A DNA stretch of 64,000 bases, taken from the NCBI RefSeq assembly GCF_031143425.1, contig NC_090445.1:1197004691-1197068690 (forward strand), read 5' to 3'. The stretch comes from Pleurodeles waltl (Eukaryota; Chordata; Amphibia; Caudata; Salamandridae). The first letter of the stretch is position 1, and every line of letters begins with the position of its first letter. Under the pieces are notes generated by a model. It was not told where the DNA came from. It saw only the letters and a list, made by a program, of their open reading frames with translations, and did not search any database. The translations under genes were made by a program, and so were the position numbers. Of the stretch, positions 1 through 13,786 are shown in pieces.

Positions 1-3000
1 ATGGACATTTGTCCAGAGTCTCAGAGTTACAGGGTTTATGCAAGAATGCACAAACACAGGAAAGAGTCATGGGTGCCAATGAAGGTAACACAAGTTCTCC
101 TTCAGGCTTTATTAGTTGGACTCAGAAGAGAATCTCAAGGCCTGCTTTGAGGATATCTGTAGTATACTCAATAGTTACAGCATGTTCTTCGATGCACCAT
201 TGGCATGTAAACCACCACAAATTTATACTCACTCTTTTTCCTCTCTTGTACTCTTCACTCCAGTTATAGATCTCTGACCTACTCTCTTTATAAGAGCTCA
301 TGCCATCCGTGCAAAACTTCTTCAAAAAAAGTGCTAAGAGCACTGGCTGTGATGTTTTATCTTTTCTCCTTGCACTCCAAAAATGAATCATCTTTGTAGT
401 GCTTGTGGCCTCCCAAAAGGGTCTGGGATTGAGCAACTTCAGGCAGTGAAGACTCAGAATATGTAGATAAAAATGAAATAGGAAGAAAAAAGCTCCGCGC
501 TCACAATACAAATTCTACCAGTATACTAATGAAACCTGAATGTCTTTAATAAGTTTGGCATTTGTCATTCTTAGTAAAATATAGAAAGGATAGCAAGACA
601 AGTTTTAAATCAGTATTTGTTTCCACACTTGTAGCACCACAAATACATTCCCATTCTACTATTCACTTCCCCATACATTCCTCAGTATTAACTTTTAATT
701 TGCTGAACCAAATTTGATCAACTATTTCCATGCAGAACGGTCACTGGCATTCTTCAAGTTCAAGGTTTCCTTAAAGGTGAATGCTTTCTTAATCACGCTT
801 GACGGATTCCGGTTGTTGATTTTCATACTTTCTTTCAAGAATATAGAGTTCAGGTGGTTTACTTCCAACCCCTCTCCCATTCCCTCAAAACCATTAGATA
901 GTTTCTGGATCAGTATACCTGTTCCCAACTCCAATTAGATACATTAATTGTACATGTAAAACATCCAATAAAATTGATTTCAAATTTCTTTAAAATCCTC
1001 TTGAGTCATTACTGCGTATCTTTAAACACAACCCTTCAATCATGTAATCACTTTCAGTAAGAGATATATTCCTAGGAAACCTGCACCAATACCAATTAAT
1101 TACATGTCAAAAATATTCAGCATGGTTCTCTAGTGACTTGGGTTCAGCTAGACCAGGGGAAACCCCAACTCTGTTCTGCCAGAAAGAGAAAATATAGTTA
1201 CCCTGTGAAAACTCTACCCACTTCTAAGGAAAGTAGTTTTTCCTGTGGTCCAGTTACACACTTACGACCAGAGCTGTCCTCCTCGTTCCATTCATGTTTA
1301 GCCCCAAAATTGAGTTTACTGCTAAAAAAAACTTTGTTTAGGATCGCAAGACTTTTTGGTTTATATGTCATAATCTTGTAAGTTTTAACATGGATATTAC
1401 ATTATGCTACATCACAATCATGGAGGTAGCACTGTGATCAATAATGTTTTTAACTTTGCTCTGCTGTGGAGCACTTTGAGCCCAGAATACTATTAATGCC
1501 TTTTCTAATTAGCATTCTCATGGAGACTATTGAGATATATTTTTTTTTTACCCAAAGCAATGCATATGTTTGCAGTAATTAACTATGACCTCATTTATAA
1601 TAATCTCTTTCATTATACCAAGTACTGGACTTTTGCTAACTTCCTACTGGTGTCATATCATGTTCTCCTTTCATTGCCTTAGAGGGGAAATTTACCAGTC
1701 ATATCCCATACCCGGGCCACATCATTTTAAAATAATTGCCATTATAACCACAGAAGGATGAATATATTGTTCAATATAAGGAAAATCAAAAATAAACAAA
1801 TCGCTCAATCGGTGATTATGAGTTCTTACTTGCAGGTCGTTCATTTCTTAACAAATGCATACATTCACAAAATGCACCCACAAAGCTAAACTTTCCTGAT
1901 GACCGAAAAAGCTACAATATAATTTTTAGATGTATTTCAATTTGTGTGAGACAATTCAAGTTTGATATTGACCTAACAAAATGCCCTTTGCATAAGCCTG
2001 GAATCTTTTTTGCATCATTTATTTCATAGTGACCAATAACATTTGCTATATGTGACCCTTATAATTTGCTTGTGATCACAGCCTTCACATCATTCATTGA
2101 AACCAGGACCAGATCTTACAGAGTCTGAAAAGAGTTATGTGGTAAGACAGTTGTTTATACGGTGCTTAGGAGTAGTTTAGAAATGCAGCTCACAGTTTTC
2201 AGCAAAGATAAGAATTTAAATATGATAGTCATTTACAGCCATGAATAAATAAACTATTTATTTTTTTCATAATAATAAATAACTACTAATGGGAGGTTAT
2301 CTACTATGAGTTTAAACTTTCCCCTGCTAGAAACAGGAATGTTTGCATCCGTGCATCCTTTTTGCCCGTTTTTACTGCATGACCTTAGAATGGCTACTTT
2401 CTTTCTTTCTTTAGTGGTAGCATTTGCAAGTCACTGCCAATTTGCAACCATCTCCTTGCTGCTTTTGGCAGATCTATGTACTAATACCAAACTTCTTCAA
2501 TATCTCACCTGTTTTCCATGCTTACACCTGGACCCCTCTGCACTTCACTTCTTGGATTTCCTTGGATCTACATCACTCTTGTTTGCTGGACTAATGTGAT
2601 GCCTCTGGAATGTTCCATCTCTTCCTCTTTTCTTTGTTGACTATCTTATGGGGCATTATTTTGGGATGCCATGACCACCTTCAAAGGAAGCGGTCTGCAA
2701 CGAGATCATACACATTGCAGAAAAGTCTGTTCATTACTGCAGTGCTATTTCTCACCCTCTTGACTCTCGCCACACAGTGTCTTCTCGTGACACTAAACGA
2801 TGTTTAATCATTTCCCAGCAACCTCTAGCTCAACAAAGGGGAGGAGGCCAGGAGAGGAGCGAAGCCCCACTGGAAGTGTAAGTTGTTTTACCATTTATTC
2901 ATTTTTGTGCGTCCTCCTGATTTAACTTAGTGTGTTAACTTGTTGTTACTTTTCTCCACTTATGACTGTTCATTCCATAAAGAATACATTAGATGAAGTG

Positions 3001-3773
3001 GTGATTGCAATATGTTTTACTTGTCTTTCACAGTGCTAAACAATATATGTTTGGTCGTATTTATGTGAATGTATTCCTAGTAATCAGTGTTCAAACAAAC
3101 CGAAGACTTTTAAATCTATGTAGAAAATGATGTGAATGCAACTCAATGGCCACAAGTCTTTTATCAGAAAAATCGTCAGTCTCCCGTTTTCCTCTTATAG
3201 TTGTATTTCATAGATTCCATTGACGTACTTGTTCAATTGTGTAGCTTGTTGTGCCCTACTGGAGTACAGATTGATCTACGAGAGTGTGCGTAGCAGGAGA
3301 GGATATGGAATAGGAATCTGCATTATAAGTCCAAAAGCACCGGCCCAGGGCAGATTTTTAGGATAGCCATGCAAAGATAGATTTACAACCAATAATTGGA
3401 AAAGGAAATCACATAGAACCAACCTAGTTACCATTAGATTTTCCAGGTATCCTCCACTCCCAAAGTGACATGTACATCACCGACATAACTTAACCATTAT
3501 CACCCTCAAACTCTCAGCTGAAGAACAGTATGCAAAATGGTAATGAGAGTTTGTTTATGTGAGTGAAAGCTCTTGCAAAGTGGTCTGTCATGTCTTTGGC
3601 TTGTGGTATTTGAGAGCGTAAAACTTAAGTCTTAATGTGTCAATCCATGGGGGATACAGTCACCGTTTTTTTTTTAGATTTTATTTTATTCCTGTGCTCT
3701 TAATCAAGGTCTTTTATTATTTTCAGTAGGCCCACCATCTCTTATTAATCGAGGGTCTTATATTCCTCAAAGG

Positions 3774-4086
3774 CAGTGCTTAATTTGTCAATAAAAAGGT
3801 GCCCATGTCCAAAGCTTTCTTTTGAAACATGCAGCTGCTGCATTTAAATGTGCAAGCCATCTCGGGCCTCTTTAATTCATTTACAGTCATTCCCTTCCCC
3901 TTCACCTCACTCTTGCAGCGTTCTGCTTTCTCCCGTTGTGATGCTTTTTCGTTTTTCTCATCCTCCACCTTTCCCATATGTGCCTTTTGCTCACAGTAAA
4001 TGCTTGATGCAGAAAACTAAGTTCCGGCCCTGAAAAACAAGTGCTGGTGCCCTGCACCGGAAACCACCTGCTCAAATTAAGCACTG
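3774..4086. mobile_element. Non-autonomous hAT-type MITE, 313 bp
   Basis: The ends are inverted repeats: CAGTGCTTAATTTG on the left and CAAATTAAGCACTG on the right. They are flanked by 8-bp direct repeats, ctcaaagg (3766-3773) and ctcaaaag (4087-4094), differing at one base. An 8-bp target duplication with CAG...CTG-like ends is the hallmark of hAT transposons. No transposase is encoded, so it must have moved using an enzyme supplied in trans. Confidence 0.8.
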
Positions 4087-5536
4087 CTCAAAAGTCTGTG
4101 CCCCACTCTCCTCACCAACCCTTTCCCGATTGGAGCTCTAAGTGCCACAATTCTACCTTCTTTTACCCAGTTCTTTTTTCCGCATCTGATTCCGTATTTT
4201 CGTTCCGCATAAACATTAGTTTGTCTCGCTGTTAACACCACAGGTATTTTGAATATATCGCGATCTTCGTGGCTTCATAAACGTTGTCAACAAGGTGCCT
4301 TGACTTCTGCTTTTTTACCTAAATGTGTGTTTTGTTTAAACCGCGCACAAATAAGTGTAAAAAACAACTAAAGCTCCAGGTAGTGAACATTTCTAGTGCA
4401 AGAGGACAAGTGATGGATGTTGCACCTTGTGATCGTTTATTCTGTAGAAAGTAAATTGTGGGCAAAAAGTGAGGGGTATTGCTGAGATTTTCTTTTTTTC
4501 ATAGTTGCGGAGGTGCTCGCTGTAACTGGAACCTGTTTGGAGACGTTTTACGTAGTTATGTTTTTTGGGCTTTACAGAATCTTGTCTTGTCTGAACCAGT
4601 GTATGAGGGGGGAACATAGGAAGGATTTCAAGGTTTTGCATTTATTGGCACAACACAGAATAACAGCATGCAAGTGACGCATTAGGTGGTCCAGTAACAC
4701 TGCAGGGTTGCTGTCTTTTTTTCTAGCATGTAACCCAAAGTGCATCTGTCGGCATTACTGCATGAAGAAACCGGTGCTCCTCTAACAAGGGCTGTGGAAG
4801 CTGGCTGGAAATTGCTGTTGTTATTACAGAGCTGGAAGAGATCCCATATATTATACTGGAGCAGGGTTGTGGTAGTTTTCTTCCCATCACAGCAGAGCTG
4901 GCCTCTCACAAACCTCTATAGACTGTTCATCTCTGTATCAGTGCCTTGAAGCAAATTCACCATGTTATTCCCTATTCCTGCATCTTTGTATGTAAATGTG
5001 TACTGAGCCTTAATGACATTCCTGAGTATGCAAAGGAACCAATTAGAAATTCATCTTCCCCCTTGAATGAGTCAAAGCTTTTTTGTGCTTCCAAGCTCAA
5101 ACTTCCTACCTAACTATCATCAGAACTTCTGGAAAGAGAGGATGTTAGGAAACTATGTGGTGTAGCTTAGCTGCCTTTAATGCTATAGAAAGGACACAAA
5201 AATGTTTGAAGGCATGGTGAGGGTAACATGCATGTCATCTGAGCTATAGCTAATCTCTTACCCTCAGAAACAATAGTATCAGAAGGCCTGAACTAGAAAG
5301 ACCACTTTGGATTAGCATTAAGCAGCCCTCCTAAAAGGTGTCTCTCACAAGCACCTATTCGATTCAGGGCTGACGGAAGAGAAGTCTTCTGCTTCCATGA
5401 CTCATTTCATGTCTACGGATAGCCTACTCTGCATGTTTCTGCTTAATATTAGCTCTGGACAAGGGAATGTGGCTGGGTCGGTTTCTGTCTGTGTGGTGCG
5501 TAATCCTTTCCTTCATTCTGTAACACAGTCATACAA

Positions 5537-5600
5537 ACACACACACACGTCATGCCCCCACATGCATACACACACGCCTCCACATGTGCACACACCAGTC
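5537..5600. repeat. CA-rich simple repeat
   Basis: Imperfect (CA)n tract interrupted by short GC-containing words. It is a microsatellite-type sequence inside the intron. Confidence 0.7.
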
Positions 5601-6747
5601 AGCTTTGCCAAGTGTCATGCATTTTGCGTTAGAATAACCCATATCCGGTCATTTCCCCTGCATTACTGCAATGCTTGAGATTGTCACGCAAAAGAACTGT
5701 GTCCTGAAGTGCGGTAAAGCCTTCTTGTTCCAGTTTCTCACTTTGCTAGGTAAGCTCCGAGTATTGTTTATCAAAGGCCACATGGTGGCGCTGGTGTACA
5801 ACGGGAGTTATAGGATTCTGGATATATTATGAAATTTCTATGGTTCCCTCGTCTTCATCGCTTGATTTCGCTTGCGAGAAAGTGTCACTCATAGCCATTG
5901 AAATGTCACTCATAATTACACTGACATTATGAAAGTGTCATACATTGCTATCTGAAACCTTGGCAGCTATGACCAGTCGGGGCTGGTGTATATAGGCAAG
6001 AAAGGCAGAGCACAACCATTCAGAGAAAGAGAAACCAGGTGGGAATATACAAGCACCATTGCAGCATAAGGGCTGGCAGCTCCATTTCGAATTAGGCACT
6101 TTTTGTGTGATTCTTCCTACTACGCATGTGCAATCTCTCTCACCCTTGAGGCACAAACCATTGTAGTTTCGTCATGTGTGGGGTGCAGCCTCGTACTAAG
6201 CATTTTATTATTGTGTGCCTCTGGGTGTTCTTTTTGTGGCCCTGAGCGGCTCACAAGAGCAGAATGTACTTTGAAGAGTGATGGGTGGGGCAAGGTGAGC
6301 TGACAGTCTCAAAGTGGGAGAGGTTGGGTCTTGCAGGCTGGGCATGGGACTGTATTCCACCGTCCCTCACGTTTCCCTCCATTTGATTTAAAGTAAACAG
6401 AGTAGTGAGGAACTGCTGCTTGTGTAGACTTCCGGCCTGATAATGTTCACACCTGTGGCAGTAAAGGTTCTTGGCTGGAGTCACTCATGCAGTGGTAAGT
6501 GCTCATTCTGTGCTCCAGTGCAGTTTACATTTGGCATGCATGTGCGCCAGTCATCATCCATTACTGTGCTAAACCAAGCTCTCTGCTTCTGAATGACTAC
6601 AGCATTGAATGCGGAGCCAGGGGTGACTCTGCTCTGAGCTGCTGTGGTCACAGAGCAGTGACACCCCTGACGTCATGCTCCGTGCTGCAGTGTTTTGGGA
6701 TCAGAGATCCTGGTTGCACCAGAGTAATGGGGGAAGGCTAACACTAT

Positions 6748-7343
6748 GGCCCTCATTCCGACTTTGACCGGCGGCGGTCGCCGCCGGCCTGTCGGGGGCC
6801 GCCAGAATACCGCTGCGCGGTCAAAAGACCACCGCGGTAATTCTGACTTTCCCGCTGGGCTGGCGGGCGGCCGCCTTCAGGCCGCCCGCCAGCCCAGCGG
6901 GAAAGATGCTTCCACGATGAAGCCGGTTCGGAATCGAGCCGGCGGAGTGGAAGCTGTGCGACGGGTGCAGTGGCACCCGTCGCGTATTTCACTGTCTGCC
7001 AAGCAGACAGTGAAATACTTGTAGGGGCCCTCTTATGGGGGCCCCTGCAATGCCCATGCCAGTGGCATGGGCACTGCAGGGGCCCCCAGGGGCCCCGCGA
7101 CCCCCCCTACCGGTCGGACCGCCGGGATCTGGATGGCGGTAGGGGGGTCGGAATCCCCTCGGCGGCGCAGCAAGCTGCGCCGCCTTGGAGGATTCAATGG
7201 GGCGGCGGTACACTGGCGGGAGACCGCCAGTGTTGCCGGTCCGACCGCGGCTTTACCGCCGCGGTCGGAATCCCCCCTGTCGGCGGTGCTCCCGCGGTCC
7301 TCCGCCCTGGCGGTCTTTGACCGCCAGGGTCAGAATGACCGCC
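6748..7343. mobile_element. GC-rich foldback or Harbinger-like element with nested hairpins
   Basis: A sharply bounded, CpG-rich 596-bp block in AT-rich intron. The ends are imperfect inverted repeats (left GGCCCTCATTCCGAC; right reads GGCGGTCATTCTGAC on the opposite strand). Inside are several strong palindromes, including a perfect 25-bp stem (6848-6872 with 6880-6904) and shorter ones near 6980-7015 and 7035-7085. The left end resembles that of the Harbinger-type element at 47808. The open reading frames across it are by-products of its GC content, not genes. Confidence 0.65.
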
Positions 7344-7616
7344 TATGTCTGCATGTCTGTGTACATTTGTCTTGTGCATGTGTTTGTGTAAAATTGCTTG
7401 TGCAAGTCTTCATGTGTCCTCGGATTACTCGTAAATCTGGGGCAGCATCAAAAGCAATGAGTGTTCGGTGGAACAGATTGCTTTTTACCACCAACTTAAG
7501 AAACTGATAAGCCCCTTTTGTCCCTATACAAATGCTTTAACATTCTATCAGTTTACCTGTGAGTTATGCAATCAATGGATTGCTTAACTTGATGAAAACA
7601 TCAGCTGTCAAGATGA

Positions 7617-7820
7617 TGTAGTGTCCTGGACATGTAATGAGGCAGCCCTGCCCTGGTGTTGTATAGATACCCACCCCACATAGGCGTCACCGATCCAGTC
7701 ACCATGTTAATGAAAAGCCCAGGAGCACAAAGCCAAGGTCGGTTGTGGATGCAGACCACCAATGTCCGTGTTGTCATACTTTATTTTAGCATGTGGGCCT
7801 TGGGCCCAAAACACAGCACA
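7617..7820 (+). repeat. LTR-like repeat, copy 1
   Basis: Begins TGTAGTGTCCTGG and matches a second copy at 13787 along about 200 bp, with the same order of short blocks (GACATGTAATGAGGCAGCCC, CCACCCCACA, a GTGGGCC...GGGCCC block). Two same-orientation copies 6.17 kb apart could be the LTRs of one decayed element or two solo copies. I cannot identify a primer-binding site or polymerase between them. Confidence 0.5.
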
Positions 7821-8869
7821 AGCAACGAGACAGATTGGTCATCACAAGTCACCTTAGCACTGGCTGTGATGATCAGACCCGACACCGGCGGTGCTGCCAG
7901 CCAGCTCTCGGGATGGGTCTGTGGCTGTCTCCGTGGTGATAAAAGAGGAGATAGCATACCTACACGTGGCCCATCCTGGCCCCGATGAGGCCTTGTGGCT
8001 GACTGGGCCACATCGTTGTTCTTGGCCTCAGGGGGTAGAAAACACCTAATAGGGTATCGCCTGCCTTGCATTCTGCCACAAAAGGGGTAGTGAGGACCTG
8101 GGTGGAAGCTACGACCCTAAGCTCACCCGCAGGACCCGGTGCCGCCTGGGACATCTATCCGCACTACAGTCCCAGAGCCCAGATCACTGTTCTGTTGCCC
8201 ACCTTGCAGCTCTGCCGTATGAGTGAGAAGGCCTGCACATAAGCCCTCCTGTGCATATAACAGAGGGCAGCCTCAGCAAGAGAAAACCAGAAGACTGAGG
8301 AGAAACTATAAGTAATTTCACTTCTTTGCACCGCTGTGGCCCACCAACACTAGTCGATCGGTCCACTCACACAAGGCACTCACCAAAACCTGCACCCGCA
8401 CAAGAGAAAGTGGGGAGAAGTTACACGTGGTATGGGCAACTGCACCCAAAAAAACCTGTATCTGTCAGATCAAGGCTCCAGCACCTCACCTTGGTAAGTG
8501 CACAAGTCTGCCAGGGGGTGGTGGTACTGCATACAAAGCCATATTTGTTCTTTAAGCAGAAGATCAAGCCTCAAAGGCTGGATACTACTGAACCTCAAGG
8601 TAAGCCCACTGCTCCCTCTGCACCAGTCTCATCACTGGGCAAGAGCCACTCTTCAGGCCGACACCCACATGTGTGCATCAGGTCAGATGCTGATTCGTCC
8701 AGATTCACACCAGAAACCAGTACTTGAAGCCCACACCCAGCCTAAAAACTTACCCTCACAAACAGAACAGTTTCCCTAGTTTTTGCACATCGGACCTTAA
8801 TCAGTAAACTTACAAGGGGACACGTGTAGGTCGATTAACCTTTTGACTCGTTTAAGATGTTCTTACCAT

Positions 8870-10330
8870 AGCTCCAAAACTGAAACAAAAATCAATACAC
8901 AAAAATCAATAATCATTAGTCAAAATGATAATCAATAATCAATGGATTAAGTAATTATCACACACCATGACTTTTATAGCCACAAATAACCACACCTTTG
9001 GTAAAGTTTAGTAATTTTATTTCCCTTATATTAACAATGTTAAAGTCATGTAGATTAATCTCAAATTCAAATGAAACACATATAAGAACAGTACTGGTTG
9101 ACCAAAGCGCCGAAAGAAACGCAATCTACCCAAAGTTTGAATCACAATACATTCTAAGGCAACGGTGCAAATCAATAGCAAAATCAGCTGCAATAGTGTT
9201 AAATGATACATAGAATTCAGTAAGATAGCTCATCAAACATCTGTCCCTGCAAGCTGTCAGTAATCATGTAGATAGCCTCAACTAACCCAGATTAGCATCA
9301 GCATGTGGGGCTTCATACAAAACAATTTAGAACCCAATTTTAGAAAACACCTAGCTAGGAAAACTATCAAAACAGCGCAGTTGGTATCTAGAAAGAAAAG
9401 GCATAAAAATACATTTCAGTCATATTTTCATATCTACCTATCCGCGGTATGGGTCAGCAGACAGAATCAGTCTTCGTCCTCAGGTCATCAATCGATCAGT
9501 GAACATCAGGCTCTAAGTCAGAGAGTATGAGCCCAATGACAGAATCTCGAATCTCTTCTTCTCCCACCGTCACTCTAGATCTTGAGTCTCGTAATCTGTC
9601 TAAGTTCCTTCTGTTGCGTTGTTATATCAGTCACCTAAACTATCCCCCAATTCCCAATTGGTCAACTAATCGTACATTATTACTCTACCCAATAATATTT
9701 CTATACCAGATCTATGAATTCTAATATTTCGCCCTTCACACTACTTTGATTGGTCCGCTTTACGATGTTCTCATCATCCGGCTCGTCAGGTATCGAATTT
9801 GTTGCATCTTCTTCTTCAGTCAGTGTCTTCATTGTTCGCGTGCTGGGAAAGTACTTTTCACACACAGTTGTTACACTTTTAAGGACACTGTCTCCTGTTA
9901 GTTGGTTCTCATGGAAAGCTTCTGCTAAGCATTTTATTAAAACAATGAACATTTCACCGTTAGTTCACTCTGTCAGCATTTTCTGTTAAACGCTAAGAAA
10001 TACAGCTGCTGCATGAGGCCTGGCAACACTAGGCCAAGACACTTGCTAAGTTAAGGCCTACAATTTATAACTAAAGCATACTTCATAACCCTAAATATGA
10101 CATGTTACTACATTAATCTAATACATTTTCAATATTTCATATGTATTAATCATTAATTATTAGAATTTGTGAACATAGGTGGCCATTCTTCAAGGTCACA
10201 ATTTCAAACATGCACATTATTTTCTCTAAGTTATTCATTTTCTACACAAGTCATTATTCAAAATACACAAATGCTCATTAATAATTTCTAATGAAGACAT
10301 CTGCTTCAGCACCAGCTGCTGTGATTCTAA
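8870..10330 (-). mobile_element. Endogenous retrovirus-type LTR, minus orientation (solo or isolated)
   Basis: Shares ordered blocks with the LTR at about 57400-58853, for example the stretch around 9060-9220 with 57500-57650, GGCTCGTCAGGT near 9780 with 58318, and the GGCCTA-containing block near 10010-10080 with 58565-58640. Its orientation is inferred from that copy, where a polypurine tract lies at the LTR start on the minus strand. No adjoining gag, pol or env was recognised. Both boundaries are approximate. The copies are clearly diverged. Confidence 0.55.
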
Positions 10331-12373
10331 CGCGGCCTCAGAGTTAAAATTATGGCTTGTCAAGTCTCCTGCCCCCCACAGGTGAGCAATGGTACTGCAA
10401 CAGTTAATGATCAAAACTGGAGAAAGAAAGAAGGAGCAGCAATTGGACTATCATGCAGCCAAGGAGACATCCGTTTGGACTGTAACCCAGTTGAGGGTGG
10501 CCGGACCACAAAATCAATCTGTTCTTACTGACTTACCAGAAAATAAAATTAAAGAGACTAAAAGCTATTGCAAGAGACCTTTGGAATGAGGCTCTGCCAG
10601 AAAGTGTTATCCACAGCTAAACAGCAAATGCAGCAACATGACAAAGCTAGCACAAACACACAGTGCAAAGCATTTGCGGATGGCTGGTCACGAGTTGCCA
10701 GTCTGGGCCTGAGGAGAAGCCCTGCTTAATCGAACGACAGTCACTCTTGCTTCCAGTCACCAAGAAGTTAACAGATATGATAGGCCGCCCAAAAGGTGGA
10801 AAAACCCTCATGGGGAGTAAAGTGCCAATCTAACTTTGGCAGTGCTGTGCATTGCACCGCCCTGGTGCAGAGAGTTGACCGATACCTCATCCAGAACTAG
10901 CCCTTCACAGACAATATTGTTGGAGCATACAAAAGGCTTAGAAATGACATTGAGTGGATGGTGCCTTTGAGTGAAAGCTGCTTTCCCTCTACAGCAGTCT
11001 TCCAGCATTTCAAGGCTGCAGCACCACGCCTGCCACTCTACACTGCTACAACTCACCAGCTGCATCATTAAACAGGCCCTTGCCTTCACCTCAAGTTGCA
11101 AGTGAAGCCGACGTAACCCCTCATGAAGGAAGGCAGTGAAATGAAAGATTGGCTCTAAAACATATCCAATCACTCTGGTTCAAAATGGCTAGAACTTGAA
11201 ATACTTGCCAGGCAATAACATACAACAACTCTGACAGGCCCCACAGCTGACTCCTGAATGTTAGCATACCATGGTCACCTAACAACTACAAAACCACACC
11301 CTAGCCCTAAATTAAAGATTGCGACTGCATCCAGAAGGCTTGCTCCCTGCACTCTAACTCATGGACTGCGTAATGAGATCTCTGGGCAGGAAGTAAGAGA
11401 GAAAGCACTTACACCCACCTGACTGAACCAGAGAGACAGAGCTCCACCACGACCAAACAGCATGTGCCAATGCTAACATATGACACTGTTACCTACAGTG
11501 ATACTGCCTTACTTCTCTTGCTCCATGCGTTTGCTCCCTTCTGCTGCACATCTTTGCTTAGAGATTCAAAGCACCAAAAGGTTCCATACAAGGAAGCTCA
11601 TCCGGCATGATTGCCATACCAGTCTGTTTTGCCTCTATAAGAGGGAAGAGGATCAACGCTGATCCCAGGGTTTTGAATCCAGGTATTGCAAAGAAATTCT
11701 ACCACACCAAAGACCACATTGGCTGGATCATAAACACACTCTAGTAGGCCCATTGGCCTATTCAAAGAAAGTATACATCAGAGCAACAATAAGAAGAGAA
11801 GAGACTTGAGCAACTAAAAATCTCACTGACGTAGTCAAGAATGAGGCACATGCCTGAGCACAGAGAAAAAGGAAAGTAGTGTGACCATTCTGTTCACTCT
11901 CAGAAACCTGATACCCAAACCAAGGAAGGAGAGAAGATCAGGTGGGCTTGGAAGTTTTAAACACATCTAGGGTACACTGTTCCTAAAGAATAGGAAGGTC
12001 TAGGGAACCTGTAAGTTCAGGAGCAATACCCTCATGCATCACATTGGATGACAGGCATCATCATCGGGAGTTGCTCCACGTCAGGCCGGCACTGCAGTGC
12101 CTGACGCGCTCCCAAGGAGGGAGCTGTCAGCCGTAGTAGTTAGGGTAAAGGGCTAGTGGAACAGAGCTAACCACCAGACCAACAACAGGAGAGCAAAAAG
12201 GAATAAGTTAAAATTGGTTAGTCACTTCCAAATTCCATCGTAATTTTAATTATAGAGGGGAGGTGACAACCAAGGTTAAAAATACAAAGGGAAAGCAGGA
12301 ATAGAGTATAATGCTCAACTGCTTTCAAAAATAGACATGGAGGATCCCAAAAAGTGTGGTGCCTCTTATCAAA

Positions 12374-12436
12374 AAGTCAACATGTTTCGCGTCTTTTGGT
12401 CCAGATAGATCCGTTGACGCTTCTTCAGGACCAAAA
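12374..12436 (-). ncRNA. Hammerhead-ribozyme-like motif, probably from a Penelope-like element
   Basis: On the minus strand the sequence reads in hammerhead order. Stem I 5' strand GGTC is followed by core CTGAAGA (fits CUGANGA). Stem II is GCGTC...GACGC (5 perfect pairs), then core GAAA. Next comes a very short stem III inside ACATGT, then T as the nucleotide before the cleavage point, then stem I 3' strand GACT. Such short-stem-III hammerheads are known from Penelope-like retroelements and from newt satellite 2. I infer a retroelement end here; no reverse transcriptase was found next to it. Cleavage activity is not shown. Confidence 0.55.
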
Positions 12437-13786
12437 AGATGCTTCTCCAATAGATATAAAAAGGAAAAAAGAAAAACAAAGCAAAAGAAGGGATCACTTA
12501 CATTAATTCTTTAGTTAAGTGACATCTAGAATAGTAACCCACCCCTTATTCAGGGAGAAGGCTCCATAGGAAGCGCGAGCCCAAGGACTGCACAGAAATT
12601 ATCTTAGCGTGGTCCTCTGTGGGGGACCTACCCTCCGGAGTGCATTCCCGTCTTGTAAGTTTGCCTGTAGCTGCCTGGTACCAATGATTGAGTGCATCTA
12701 CTGGCAAAAGCGAGCCTCTGAAGTAGAGCGTTGATGACCCAGCAAAAGCCCAGTAGGAGAACCAAGCCTCACACATGCACAAACTGAATCACTCCTCAAG
12801 CTTCCCTGGGCAAACATCCAGACACAGTCACTTGCTGCCTAGCAGACCATGGCATGCATGCCAAGAGATACACATGCCTTGCACAAGTAGAATACAGACA
12901 GCACCAGCAAATCAGGGGCTTCATGTTACAAAGACCTTCTGGTCACCATCACTCAAACCGTTGACAAACTAAGGAAAACCTACAATCATGAAAGCAAGTC
13001 AACCCCTGTTGTAAAGGTTCACCCTACTTGCAACACAATCCTGCCAGTCCCTTTAAAATGCATCACTACTAATGTCTGTGGAGCGCCTCGCAATCAAAGG
13101 GGGGTCAGAGAACATTGAAACCCACAGAAGCACCCATGACACTCTGAAGCACCAATCAACCCATAACTATCTGCTCACCCTGTCTACATCCTGATCCAGT
13201 TGCCTGTAGCATGCCTTTACCATGATCAGTATTCCCCTACAGTTGAAGAAGTGATTATGTAGTGGCTCAGCAAGAGTCTTGCAGCAACACAGTTGAGGCA
13301 CACAGGCAGCCCCAATGCAGGGAACACAGTGTCCTGTGGCAACCCATCTAGAAGCGTCTAAAACCTGTCCAGAAGCTAGAGATGGACTCAGCCCTGTTTC
13401 ACTGACAGATGCCAGGGGGTGGAGGGACCTAAAAAGGTTGTTGGTGTATTCCCAGTCCCCACAAGGCCATCTTCAGAGAGTCCAGCAACACCACCAAAGC
13501 AAGCTTTGCAACAGACTTCCAACAGTGTTCCTGATGCACCCCTTTGAACTGTTGATGCTAACCATGATCTATCTCAAGCATCAGCAGGGTGGACCAACTT
13601 TGTACACTTCGGACATGACAGCAGCAGGTATGTTCCCGCCCTGACTCACCTTACGTTAAATTATGAATGTGAGTGACGATGACATGATGCAGGCAGTCTC
13701 ATTTGTCTAAGTATCCTGCTGATTGACTCTGGAGACTGATACTCTTTGGTTTAGATTTGTTGTCCTTTCTTTTGTTTTTTGAGGAA

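Noticed and set aside
122..511. 129-codon open frame on the minus strand with AATAAA soon after the stop
   Set aside because: No recognised domain, no splice support, and the signal lies only about 10 bases after the stop; most likely chance in AT-rich intron or an unrecognised relic.
6970..7507. Overlapping frames of 100-146 codons on both strands
   Set aside because: They come from the low stop-codon frequency in the GC-rich hairpin element.
8326..8779. 133-codon Pro/Ser-rich frame on the + strand
   Set aside because: Considered as a possible SORBS1 linker exon, but there are no fitting splice sites or conserved residues, and the flanks are repeat-like.
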